Under the pieces are notes generated by a model. It saw nothing but the letters and a program-made list of their open reading frames with translations, did not search any database and was not told the origin of the DNA. From assembly GCA_010093485.1 (NCBI GenBank), contig MU001499.1:248001-312000 (forward strand): a stretch of 64,000 nt of DNA. Reading direction: 5' to 3'. Positions within the stretch are counted from its first letter, which is position 1; the number at the start of each line of letters is the position of its first letter. The DNA comes from Karstenula rhodostoma CBS 690.94. Its lineage: Eukaryota; Ascomycota; Dothideomycetes; Pleosporales; Didymosphaeriaceae. A program made the translations under genes and the position numbers. Below are positions 55,403 to 64,000 of this stretch, one piece after another.

Positions 55403-58036
55403 CTACACGATCCCGAAAATCTTCTTCGCGATAAAATAGCAGCTCAGCCCAAACGCAATCAGACTCCCCGTGATCCCCCAGAACCAATTCAAGTTCTCAA
55501 TGTCCTGGCCTGGGACCAGGCAGTTCATGCCCCAGATACCCGTGACGACGTTCATGGGCAGGACGATGGTGCCGAGAACGGTCAGCTTGCCCAGGATGTC
55601 CGAGGTCTGTTCCTGCCGCTCGTTCATGCGGATGTTGATGTGTGCGAGGTAGTTGCTGTGGCTTCGGGATAAGAGGCTGTTTCTGTTAGCTTCTGTGTGG
55701 GGGTGATTGAGATGGAGGAGTAGAAAAGGGACGACGTACTTCTCGTAATGCGTCAAGTTGGCCGTCATGGTCACGATGTGATCCTGGATATCGCCCAGGT
55801 AGAGCCCGACTTCGCCCCGGGGAGCAACGTCCCACTGCTCTGTGCAGCGCTTCGCGAAGCCCTTGATGACGTCTGCCTTCGTGCTCAGAAGGCGGTAGAG
55901 CGTCATGACCCGCTTTCGAGCGTTGCCCACTCTGCGGAGCATGTCGCGCCCGCCGCCTTCGTTGTCTTCTCCGTCGTCAGAGTCCTTTTCGTTGAGAATG
56001 TTGAAGGGGTCTTTCTTGGTTTTGGCGGTCTTTTCTTCTTCTTGCGAATAGGTGCGCAGGATCGCTTCGTCGATGTCATCGACCTCTTCTTCGATCCGCT
56101 CAATGAGCGGGGCGTAAGCGTCAGTAACATCATCGATGAGAGCGTAGGAAATCCAGTCGGGGCTGAGGATGAGGTAGTCCTTCAGCTGGCGGATGCGGCG
56201 TCGAACATTAGCCGGGTGAGGGGTCATGGAAAAGTGGAAGCTGATGACGCCCTCCTTGAAAACCACCACATACAAGTTGACGGGCTCCAAGTAGTCTTCG
56301 CTGCTTTCGTCCTGCTCAAAAGTGCGGTAGTTGATGAAGTAGTAGTGCTTGAAAAGCTCTACCTTCTCGCGCTGCTCCTGCATCAAGATATCCTCGGCTG
56401 TCAACGGATGGATGCCAAAGGCTTTTGATATGACCTTCATCTCCGCGTCGGTGGGCGAGAGAACGTCGAGCCAGAAAGCGGGACGCGGACCGTACCGAGG
56501 CGGCTTCTCCTCGTGAGGTGACTTCTCCTCGTGAGGCGGCCTCGGGGGGGAAGCACGCCCAGGTGTGCTGGACCGAGTTTGTTCTCCCGACGAGTTTGGA
56601 TTCAAAGTAGTCGGTGTCCGGGTATTACCACGAGAGAGTCCATTAATGCTAGGCCTTTCTATGCCAGGCCTGTTGTCTACAGTGGTTTCTCTCGTCATAG
56701 TCGCCGTGCTTTCCATGCCCTCGTCGTCATCGGTCTCGTCGTCTGTGCTGTCTTCCAATATCGGTGGATCGGGAACGAAGAGCTGCCGAAACGTCTGTCC
56801 CGGTTGAAGAAGCTCGCCAATGCTTTGACTGTGAATGGTGTTCTCAAATTCCTCGTTAAAGTACGTGAAGCGGTACGGGGCGTCTTCGGTATCTTTATGC
56901 CAAGTGCGTTTCTGTGGTCGCAAGCGACCATCTACCATGAGAGGCTCGCTGACCTTGCGGGCGCGCATGCCTTCCATAGTCCGCTGTTCCTTTTCCTCAT
57001 GAGACCAAGATTCGAGCACCCTCAAATCTGGCCAGCGACGGCGTCGGCGGCGTTGGCGCGTATCACCGCCTTCTCTGCGGTTCATGTAGTCCTCATGGCC
57101 GATCTCTGACATGTCTTCCAGCGGGAAGCAGACGTCCTCGGCGGCTGAGAGCGTCATGCGGCGGCCTAGGTCTCCGGGCGCAGGCGGGGACGTAGGAGCA
57201 GACTCCCATGATTGCTGTCGCGGAGTAGGCTCCTCGTCTATGTCAATGAGCACGTCGCGGCCCCTGCCCCTACTGTCCCTGCTCTCTGGTCTCTCATTGT
57301 CATGCCTCAGATCTGTCGGGAGCATCACATCGCCGTAGCTATTGAGCTCCGGTGTCAAGACGGGGCTTGCAGGCACCGAAGGCGGATTGTTGACATCGTA
57401 CTCTGCGATATTGGTCTGCGAGTGATGCTGCATCGCGAATTGTGCGCCTATTATGTTGGCCGACGCTGCCGAAGACCTGCTCTCTCTCCGGGTTCGCGTC
57501 ATGTTGCCGGCACCTCCGTAGCCGCGATCCCGCGCAGAAGAGCCCATGAGCGGGGTCCGGTCGTTGGCATGGCTATCGTCGGGATCGCTATCCGAGGCAT
57601 AGTGCTGGTGAACAAGACCAGAGCGACTGGGTTGCGGCTGGGTGGAGCGGCGCTGAGGCGGCGAGAGCAGCTGGGGCATCTGCACGCTCGTACGGCGGGT
57701 CGGCAAGGTGATGGGCTGCTCGCGGTGGTCAAGCAGGGCCTCGCTCTGCAGGCTGTCGTTGCTGCGGTTCTGGTTCGGGCGCAGGCGGTAGAAGCTGGTG
57801 CTGCCGCGCGACGAATGGCCGCCGACGTCTGCGAGGCTCGGACGCGCATCGTCGGTCATTTCACCAGACTCGAGCGGGTTGGCGAACGACTGGCGGCGAT
57901 TGCGCCGTTTCTTTCCTCCGCGATGCTTGCGCTTCTTTGCGGGACTGGCCGACTCGTTTTGTTGCAAAGGTGCCAGTTCTGGGCGGGGAGCAGTGCCTTG
58001 AGAAACCTGGCCTTCATGTGCGGCATTGGAGGCCAT
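55403..58036 (-). CDS. MNR2: CorA-type magnesium transporter (ALR/MNR2 family)
   Basis: Mg channel-type transporter of the CorA superfamily; vacuolar if MNR2-like, plasma membrane if ALR1-like. Exons 58036-55740 and 55682-55403 sum to 2577 nt, 858 aa. A Lys/Arg-rich N-terminal patch (KKRKHRGGKKRRNRRQSFA) is typical of the MNR2 side. Then come a long disordered Ser/Arg region, the cytoplasmic CorA domain (FWLDVLSPTDAEMKVISKAF, HPLTAEDILMQEQREKVELF) and two C-terminal helices flanking the signature GMN (VTGIWGMN). The 57-bp intron (55739-55683, GTACGT...CTAACAG) is stop-free and a multiple of three. Its removal restores HYEK-NSLLSRSHSNYLAHI. The start is at MASNAAHEG. Confidence 0.93.
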   Translation of the reverse strand: MASNAAHEGQVSQGTAPRPELAPLQQNESASPAKKRKHRGGKKRRNRRQSFANPLESGEMTDDARPSLADVGGHSSRGSTSFYRLRPNQNRSNDSLQSEALLDHREQPITLPTRRTSVQMPQLLSPPQRRSTQPQPSRSGLVHQHYASDSDPDDSHANDRTPLMGSSARDRGYGGAGNMTRTRRESRSSAASANIIGAQFAMQHHSQTNIAEYDVNNPPSVPASPVLTPELNSYGDVMLPTDLRHDNERPESRDSRGRGRDVLIDIDEEPTPRQQSWESAPTSPPAPGDLGRRMTLSAAEDVCFPLEDMSEIGHEDYMNRREGGDTRQRRRRRRWPDLRVLESWSHEEKEQRTMEGMRARKVSEPLMVDGRLRPQKRTWHKDTEDAPYRFTYFNEEFENTIHSQSIGELLQPGQTFRQLFVPDPPILEDSTDDETDDDEGMESTATMTRETTVDNRPGIERPSINGLSRGNTRTPTTLNPNSSGEQTRSSTPGRASPPRPPHEEKSPHEEKPPRYGPRPAFWLDVLSPTDAEMKVISKAFGIHPLTAEDILMQEQREKVELFKHYYFINYRTFEQDESSEDYLEPVNLYVVVFKEGVISFHFSMTPHPANVRRRIRQLKDYLILSPDWISYALIDDVTDAYAPLIERIEEEVDDIDEAILRTYSQEEEKTAKTKKDPFNILNEKDSDDGEDNEGGGRDMLRRVGNARKRVMTLYRLLSTKADVIKGFAKRCTEQWDVAPRGEVGLYLGDIQDHIVTMTANLTHYEKYVVPFLLLHLNHPHTEANRNSLLSRSHSNYLAHINIRMNERQEQTSDILGKLTVLGTIVLPMNVVTGIWGMNCLVPGQDIENLNWFWGITGSLIAFGLSCYFIAKKIFGIV

Positions 58037-58421
58037 GGTGAGTGAGGCTGCTCGACAGCAGACCAACGACGCAAGGGGATGGTGCAGGAAGAACGAATCG
58101 CGAACCTGGCAGAATAGTGGGCATGCAGCAGAGCGTGCGGGTTGAGTGGACGCGCACTGCCGCCTTCTGGAGCAAGACGTCAGACGTGGTCAATGCTCAC
58201 GCCTTCCAGCTTCCAGCCCTTGTCCCCACTCTTTCGGACGGATCGAGGTATTTTTTGGTGAAAGACGCGGCAGCGGTGAATGTATAGATTCCTCACCTTG
58301 GCATTTCAATGGCAATCAGCAGCAATATCGACGGATGTGCGCGCTGAGGAACGGGTTCGGTAGTCGCGTGCTCGACATCCTTATCTGGCTGGCTCGGCCG
58401 CTCCTTCTTCGGCCCTATGCG
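58037..58421. other. Intergenic, no gene seen
   Basis: 385 bp between two genes on the same strand. No feature recognised. Confidence 0.5.
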
Positions 58422-60081
58422 CTACAATACATATCTAAACAGCGGCCCGTAGTTCTCAACACCAACCTCGTGCTTCGTCTCCCCACCCACCGTCGACGCC
58501 GCCTCTTGCATAGCCTGTTTCTGCTGCGCCAGCGTGCCGTACTTCCTGTCCAGTTTCCTGTTCTCCCACACAAGCAATGTCCTCAAGACGATCACGAGGA
58601 ACGTCGTGAAGAACATGAACGCCGCACACACTGACTGGCCCTTGACATAGAAAGGGCCTTCATGAGTCGGGTACATTCTCGTTCCAAGCAGCGGTCCGCA
58701 TTGCCCAACGACGTTGAGCAGAACGATGCCAGCGCCGCGCCGCGTGTCCGAGCCCTGGTTGTTCAGCACCCACGGCAGCATGTTCGCAATCGCGGGGAAG
58801 ATGCCCGCGGCAGCGAGGAAGACACCAAAGTATCGAGCTGCTACACTCTTCGCCGCTGCCAGTATAACGTAGCCTGTTCCGCCAATGATGGTAAGAATAA
58901 TCAGCATGATTCCGCGCTGCTGCGTGCGGTCTGCGATGTACGGCGTGATGATGGTGATGAGGAACGACAGGAAGAACGGCGGCGCCGTGAGCCCCTGAGC
59001 GTTGATTGCCGAAAAGCCCATTTCCTTGAGGATGGTCGGCAGAAACACCGGAAGCGACGAGAACGAGACGTTGCACGAAAAGTACATGAGCTGGCTCACA
59101 ATCAGTCATCTGCACTCGCCTCTCCACAAAGAATGATAACTTACCCCCAAGATCCACCCCTTGGGATCCGCAAGACCCTCCCCAAACTCTTTCCAATTCA
59201 CCCCACCAACCCTCGTCGCAGCGCCCGCCTGCCTCACCCCCCGCGCTCTAACCACCATCTTTTCCTCCTCATTCAAAAACCTCGCCTTCTCAGGGCTATC
59301 CGGCAAGAAAAACCACGCCACCCCAGCCATCACAATCGTCGGCAGCCCCTCCACTAGAAACAGCACCCTCCACTTCGGAATCCCCGGACTCCCACTGGTA
59401 ATCCCATACGCCAACGCCCCCGCAAACGTATTTGCCAGCGGCGCCGCACTCAGAAACAGTCCCGCCCTGAGCCCCAGCTCGTGCCTGAGGTAGAAAAACG
59501 ACAGCAAGTACGGAATCCCCGGTCCGTATCCCGCCTCCGTCAACCCCATGAAGAACCGCAGCGCCATCTCCGCCTCCCACGTGTGAATCGCCGCCTGGAC
59601 GGTCGACACAAGGCCCCACCCAAACACCACAAACGCCGCCCACCGATGCGGCGGCACAATCTTCCACATGATGGCCTGGAACTCGAAGACAATGTACGAG
59701 ATGTAGAAGATGGTGAGTAGCCAGTCGTACTTCCCGCCGTCGAGACCGAGGTCCTCGCTCATGCCTGCGATGCGTGCGTTGCTGTTTTTGCCCTGTTAGC
59801 TAGCCACTTGCACCAGGGCTGGGAGGAAGTTACCCTATGTTCGACCGGTCTAGAAACGCGAGCAAGTACAGTCCCGATACGAGAGGGATGATATGCCAGT
59901 CTAGCTTCCTTCTCACTCTCTTCTCCTTCTCGGGATCAATCTGCACCTGCGCTCCCGCTCCAACTCCAGCTTCCGCATCTCTTTCGACCCTATCCGCACC
60001 CCCGCCTTTCTCTCCGCTTTGAGCAACGACATCTTGCGGTTCATCACCTCCCCCGTTCTTCGTACTACTAAACAATCCCAT
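58422..60081 (-). CDS. MFS transporter, anion:cation symporter (Dal5/allantoate permease-like)
   Basis: Twelve-helix plasma-membrane transporter. Exons 60081-59834, 59781-59145, 59090-58422 sum to 1554 nt, 517 aa. The N-terminal tail is hydrophilic. RKLDWHIIPLVSGLYLLAFL then DRSNIGNARIAGM is the first-helix signature of the anion:cation symporter family. Also seen: GLTEAGYGPGIPYLLSFFYL, RVLFLVEGLPTIVMAGVAWF, FLPDSPEKARFL. The second half includes LPVFLPTILKEMGFSAINAQ and WVLNNQGSDTRRGAGIVLLN. Likely substrates are small organic anions, vitamins or ureides; which one cannot be read from sequence. Intron 2 acceptor is taken at GCCAG, the only one in frame. Confidence 0.92.
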
Positions 60082-61040
60082 GACGGCGACAAAAACACCA
60101 ACTTGCGTTGCAAAACGCACAACCCCGGGTAACCAGCGATATAAGCACGAAGCCTCCCCCCCCAAAAAAAAGCTTAACCCCCCCAACCCGCTCAACTCCT
60201 CGGACCTGAAATCGGCGCCTTTGATCGACGGTGGTGCTGCGAGGTAGGTAGATCGACGCTGCGAACTACCCCTCTAGACACCGCACTAACCGCGCTGGGG
60301 AGTAGTGCGTGGGGACGTATGCGGGGTATCGTATATGCTGTGCGCTGATCTGATCACCCACGCAACGACTTCGGGGAGTGGGGAGTGGGGAGATAGGGAC
60401 GGGGGTGCGGATGGCATCTAGTATCCAGGTAGGTTGGTCTGCCTGGTTTTGTGTTTGCGTGAGGTAGGAATATCAACAGAGCACAAAAGGGTAGAAGGCT
60501 CAAAATGATGAGACGGTAAAATCCTTTACTTCAAAGAAGCTGTGTGTGCTCATAAGGTAAGGGGGCGGGAATCTAGTTTCGAGAGTAGATGTGGGCGATA
60601 GTGTCACGGGACATCGATTGATTTCTAACACAGAGTGAATAGATACCCGCGCTAGACCTGTTAGTTAGCTGTGCTAATGGGTAGCATTTTTATACACCGA
60701 GTTACTACGCTTTGAAGTCGTTCACACCCACATCTGTCTTCACGATTATATAAAAGCATGTCTATATCCTTGCGTACTTTGAATTATCTTTCTTTCTCAA
60801 ACACCCCACAAGTCTTTTCATCACCGCGTGCCGCGTCGTCGATTCGTATGCCCGCGCGTCCAGCTAATCCTACAAGCCCGCCCTGACAGCGAGGAAGTCG
60901 CCGCGTATCAGACACCCCTTGGCAGCCAGCCGGGTTGCATATCGTACACGACCCTCCCCGTCACAGTATAGAATCGAAAAAAAAAACGCCCAGTATGTAT
61001 AAATCCCCGACAGACAAACGATCCCGAACCGCTCTACGCC
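60082..61040. other. Intergenic, no supported gene
   Basis: About 960 bp. Upstream of the MFS gene there are a C9 tract near 60145 and an A-rich tract near 60162. 60970-60990 has an A9 tract. No gene or RNA was recognised. Confidence 0.5.
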
Positions 61041-62079
61041 TCAGAAGAACGTCTTCATCTCCCCCGGCTTGACCGGCGGCTCGTACCGCGGCGCAGGCTT
61101 GTACTTCTTCACAGGCGTCTTGCTCGCCTGGCCCGGCAGCGTGTTCGTCCCCGGGTACGGCTTCACTGCTCCCCCAACATCAGCACCACCACCTCCTCCT
61201 CCCGGCACATTCGCCTTCGCCGCGGAGAAGGGTTTGTTCTGCCCCGGCCGCACAGGCGTCTTGTTGCCCGCCCCGCCGTACGGCTTCGGCAGCTGGTTTG
61301 CCGCCCCGCCAGCGCCGCCCGTGGGGAACGCTTTCGGCAGAGACGACGTAGACGCTGCGTTGGCATTGCCCTTGGGTGTGGGCGGCGAATACGGCTTCGA
61401 TGCGTTGAACGGCTTGGGCGTGAATTTCGGCAGCGCTGCGCCGCCGGCGGTATTCTTCGCAGTGGAGGTTGCTCCGCCGACGGTGTTCTTCGCAGTGGAG
61501 GCTGCTCCACCGACGGTGTTTCTCGCGTTGGAGGCTGCTCCACCGACGATGTTCTTCGCGCCAGGGGCAGCGCCGCCGACGACGCTCTTCGCACCGGAGG
61601 CCGCGCCCCCGGCTCTCTTGACAGCAGCTGCGCCCGCCGCTTTACCGGCAGGCGTCTTCTTCGCGCCGAGCGGAACGCTAGAGCCAACGGGCGCTTTGGG
61701 CTTTGTGTTCGCGGGCAGCGAGGACGAGCGGTGGGCAGCGGGGCGGCGCGCGGTGCTGGGGAGGGCTTTTGCGGCGGGCGCCTTGGGCGGGTGTCCGCCG
61801 ATGGTGGTGCCGAGGCCGGTGGCTTTTTTCTCGATGCCTGGGGCCTGTCAGTAACGTTTCGATTGCGGTTGTGTGAGAAGGGGAGCTGTAGATGTGTGTG
61901 GATGTTGGTATGGAATAGAATGGAGTAGACATACCATTCCCGACGGTGCGTCCGCCGCCCTCCACCAGATCACCCGCTTTGATCAGCGCATCGCCTGCGT
62001 ACCCGCCGACTGTGCGCTTGCCCTCCTCCACGAAGCCCGACACGCTATTCCATATCATGTTCTTCACGAAGCCTGTCAT
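61041..62079 (-). CDS. Low-complexity protein with 11-residue tandem repeats
   Basis: Exons 62079-61935 and 61837-61041 (97-bp intron) sum to 942 nt, 313 aa. The N-terminus (MTGFVKNMIWNSVSGFVEEG, then GGYAGDALIKAGDLVEGGG) is a Gly-punctuated amphipathic stretch continuing across the splice into IEKKATGLGTTIGGH. The middle carries five 11-residue repeats of the form A-A-x-x-A-K-x-x-V-G-G (AASGAKSVVGG, AAPGAKNIVGG, AASNARNTVGG, AASTAKNTVGG, ATSTAKNTAGG). The C-terminus is Pro/Lys/Gly-rich (KKYKPAPRYEPPVKPGEMKT). No named domain. A membrane- or desiccation-associated role is possible from the repeat style but unproven. Confidence 0.75.
61441..61605. repeat. 33-bp tandem repeat, five copies, coding
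   Basis: TTCTTCGC-type words recur every 33 bp (about 61453, 61486, 61519, 61552, 61585), encoding the five 11-residue units of the protein above on the minus strand. Confidence 0.9.
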
Positions 62080-62530
62080 TGTGGCTGCTTCTAATGCGTG
62101 GATCTTTTACGCTGTCGTGTATGAAGTGTTGGTGGTCGTCAACTTCCGAATTGACGTGCGTCGGTGGTACCGGAGATGTCGAAGGGCGGTGGTGACGAGG
62201 GTGCTAGCGCTACATTGCGATCTTGCTTTCGCAGAGGGATGGGCTGGAAGCGGTGGCGGAGAGGTGGTTATGACGTCGCTTGTGGCACATGCGGTAGCGT
62301 GGGCCGGGGGCGTGGGTCAAGGCGATCGATGGGGCATGTGGCGTCACTATCAGTGGGGAACGGGGTTTTCCATTTCCGCCTGGGAAAACATGGGATTCTG
62401 GGGTGTAATTGCACTTATTGCACTTGTTAAGTTCGCCGCAGATCGCGACAAATTCATTCGTTCGTTGTAACGAGACCAGATTTGTATAGAAACGAAACTA
62501 TAATGTACAGTATGTGCTGCAAAATTACCA
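62080..62530. other. Intergenic, no supported gene
   Basis: 451 bp upstream of the repeat protein. An open plus-strand frame near 61946-62470 overlaps its first exon and has no domain. Confidence 0.5.
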
Positions 62531-63115
62531 TCAACACACAAGAGCAGGTGTCATCAGCCTCTCCGCCTCATCAACATGAGTCAGTCCCGTGCGATACACA
62601 AACTTGTTGTCCACGCCCCCTGGTTGCCTCTGAACATACCCGCCTCCACCCCTGCCCCAAAGGCAACTCTTCTGCACATGCATGGCGAGCTGATACCACT
62701 CCGCGAGGTTCCACTGGAAACCCTCGCAAGAGGAAGAGCAAGTGTACATGACACATGACCGGTAGGCAACTTGTATGCAGCGATCCGGAGGTACGTCCAC
62801 AGTCCTGTTGCCGTAGGTTCGGAACGTGTCTGTGATGACCTGGAGACAGTCTTCGGTGTTGGGTGGGAGAGCAGCGGTGCGAGGACATGTCCAGAAACCA
62901 GGATACGGTAGGTAGGGCTCGGTGAAGGATGTGTGGTTGTGGTCACTGGGTGTGACATGCGCGTAGTCGTCTGCGCGAGGTTGCTGTGCGGTGGGATGGC
63001 TGAGTCGCGGGGCTCTGGTGATGTTTTGACTGCCACTCATAACCCACATCGGCTGCAGTATCGTGGCCTGAATAAGTGTCGAGAGTAAGGCGAGTACATA
63101 GATATGGATTCGCAT
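62531..63115 (-). CDS. Secreted cysteine-rich protein, 194 aa
   Basis: The N-terminus MRIHIYVLALLSTLIQATIL is a clear signal peptide. The mature part has eight cysteines (TCPRT, EDCL, DRCI, RSCVMYTCSSSC, KSCLW and the last residue) and three N-glycosylation sequons (NIT, NHT, NRT). Around WNLAEWYQLAMHVQKSCLWG, then RGGGGYVQ, the sequence resembles a group of small secreted fungal proteins, recalled not searched. Single exon. An effector or surface role is possible; no activity can be assigned. The ATG at 63115 is preferred since upstream in-frame codons lack an ATG. Confidence 0.75.
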   Translation of the reverse strand: MRIHIYVLALLSTLIQATILQPMWVMSGSQNITRAPRLSHPTAQQPRADDYAHVTPSDHNHTSFTEPYLPYPGFWTCPRTAALPPNTEDCLQVITDTFRTYGNRTVDVPPDRCIQVAYRSCVMYTCSSSCEGFQWNLAEWYQLAMHVQKSCLWGRGGGGYVQRQPGGVDNKFVYRTGLTHVDEAERLMTPALVC

Positions 63116-63330
63116 GGTGGAGACCAAAGCTTTGAGCGGAAACTCTATAGCAGCAAGTAGTTATATGTTACAGGCGAGTCGTTCTATTCATAAGGACGGG
63201 CTGTGGATATCGGCCCAGCTGAAGGTTGGCAATACAACACCAGGTTTTCTGCTGGCTCATATTTTGGTATGCCACGCGTCTGGTGGCTGTGACAACAAGT
63301 ATGAGATGGTAACGAAACGACGATCTTGGC

Positions 63331-64000
63331 TCACGAGGTCGTCTTCTTGATTAGTTTTGCTGGCGTGGTTGTTGGCTTGGCTGCTGGCTTCTTTGTTGGG
63401 GTTGCAGTAGGTTTCTTGACAGCACCGTTTGCCACGGCAGGCTTCTTAGCCACCGTTGTAGCTCCGGTGGCTTTTGGTGCGGATGTATTGGTCGGCAGAT
63501 CAGGGTTTGGCTTGAACACATACTTTGGCTTGGCAGGGGCGGACGATGTGGCGTTGGTCGTTTGTGGCTTTTGCCCTACGTTGAGAGCACCGCTTGGGGA
63601 GATCTTAATGGGAACGCCAGAAGAAGTCATGAAAGTGGTGCCCTTTTTCTGTTCTGCTGCTTCAATCTCCTTCTTGCCGACCTTGATCTTAAGACCACTC
63701 GCGGTTGTGATGGTCCCAGTGTCCTTTGCTTTGTCTACTTCGGTTTTGGGAATCTTGATGGTAACGCCAGATGCAAGCTTAACTTCCCGCATTTCTTGCG
63801 GCTTTGCAGCTTGTTTCGGCTGTGCTGCTGGTGATCTTGAAGCCGCCGCGGCCGGTCTCCTTGCAGCGCTGGGTCCCACTGCGCTCTTTGCTCTGGGTAC
63901 TGTCGATGTCGCCAAAATCTTCGTCGGTGCCCGTGGCAAAGCTGTGCTTGCCCTTCTTCCACCAGGCAGTACCACGCCTTCCTTGATCGCTGTCTCTTTC
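63331..64000 (-). CDS. Ala/Lys/Thr-rich protein with short repeats, N-terminus outside window
   Basis: The frame is open to the right edge (KETAIKEGVVLPGGRRAS is the first visible part) and stops at 63331; 223 codons are visible. A repeated unit of about 20 residues occurs: ASGVTIKIPKTEVDKAK, ASGLKIKVGKKEIEAAE, SSGVPIKIS. The tail is basic low-complexity (KKPAVANGAVKKPTATPTKK). It is not recognised. The repeat could be a small beta-strand plus helix motif, and the basic tail suggests a nucleic-acid or nuclear protein (inference). Confidence 0.6.
   Translation of the reverse strand, partial: KETAIKEGVVLPGGRRASTALPRAPTKILATSTVPRAKSAVGPSAARRPAAAASRSPAAQPKQAAKPQEMREVKLASGVTIKIPKTEVDKAKDTGTITTASGLKIKVGKKEIEAAEQKKGTTFMTSSGVPIKISPSGALNVGQKPQTTNATSSAPAKPKYVFKPNPDLPTNTSAPKATGATTVAKKPAVANGAVKKPTATPTKKPAAKPTTTPAKLIKKTTS

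Noticed and set aside
61069..61854. 261-codon plus frame with Gly/Ala/Pro/Phe repeats
   Set aside because: Antisense of the 11-residue repeat protein; no start context or domain.

Overview
The window is nuclear DNA of a filamentous ascomycete (Pezizomycotina). The gene style, short introns of about 45-200 bp, the protein families and the RIP-like C-to-T decay of repeats fit a Dothideomycete, but the class is an inference and no species can be named. Short GT-AG introns, two apparent GC-AG introns, CTAAC/CTGAC branch sites and intergenic gaps of 0.3-3 kb are seen throughout. No rRNA, tRNA or CRISPR was recognised.

Layout. 0-24 kb is mostly conserved housekeeping. It holds RAD3/XPD (cut by the left edge) divergent from LTN1/listerin, a beta-lactamase-fold serine hydrolase with a frame break, a small four-helix membrane protein, an orphan protein joining a PMC1-type Ca-ATPase N-terminal segment to an unrelated membrane domain, ornithine decarboxylase antizyme with its programmed +1 frameshift site, an FPR3/FPR4-type nuclear FKBP divergent from REV1, and a RIP-damaged pseudogene. 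24-40 kb is accessory: a single-pass surface protein, a BTB protein, a DUF4470 protein, a DUF6594 remnant beside AT-rich decayed DNA, a caspase-like protease fused to a pseudokinase, and a kinase-Sel1-ankyrin protein. The last two look like self-recognition or cell-death modules. 40-64 kb returns to conserved genes: dCMP deaminase DCD1, a conserved 444-aa protein, a BRCT protein, several lineage-level hypotheticals, a truncated kinase relic, a CorA/MNR2-type Mg transporter, an MFS transporter, a protein with 11-residue tandem repeats, a secreted cysteine-rich protein and a repeat-bearing protein cut by the right edge.

Connections. RAD3 and REV1 act in DNA repair and damage tolerance and DCD1 in dNTP supply, but they are not adjacent and no cluster is claimed. 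Antizyme controls polyamines through ornithine decarboxylase. Two copies of an 88-90 bp TA-flanked inverted-repeat element (a mariner-type MITE, apparently not autonomous) and two copies of a ~125 bp dispersed repeat occur in the window. For most multi-exon genes the exon lengths were summed and give an intact frame; I had no tools, so splice sites are read by eye.
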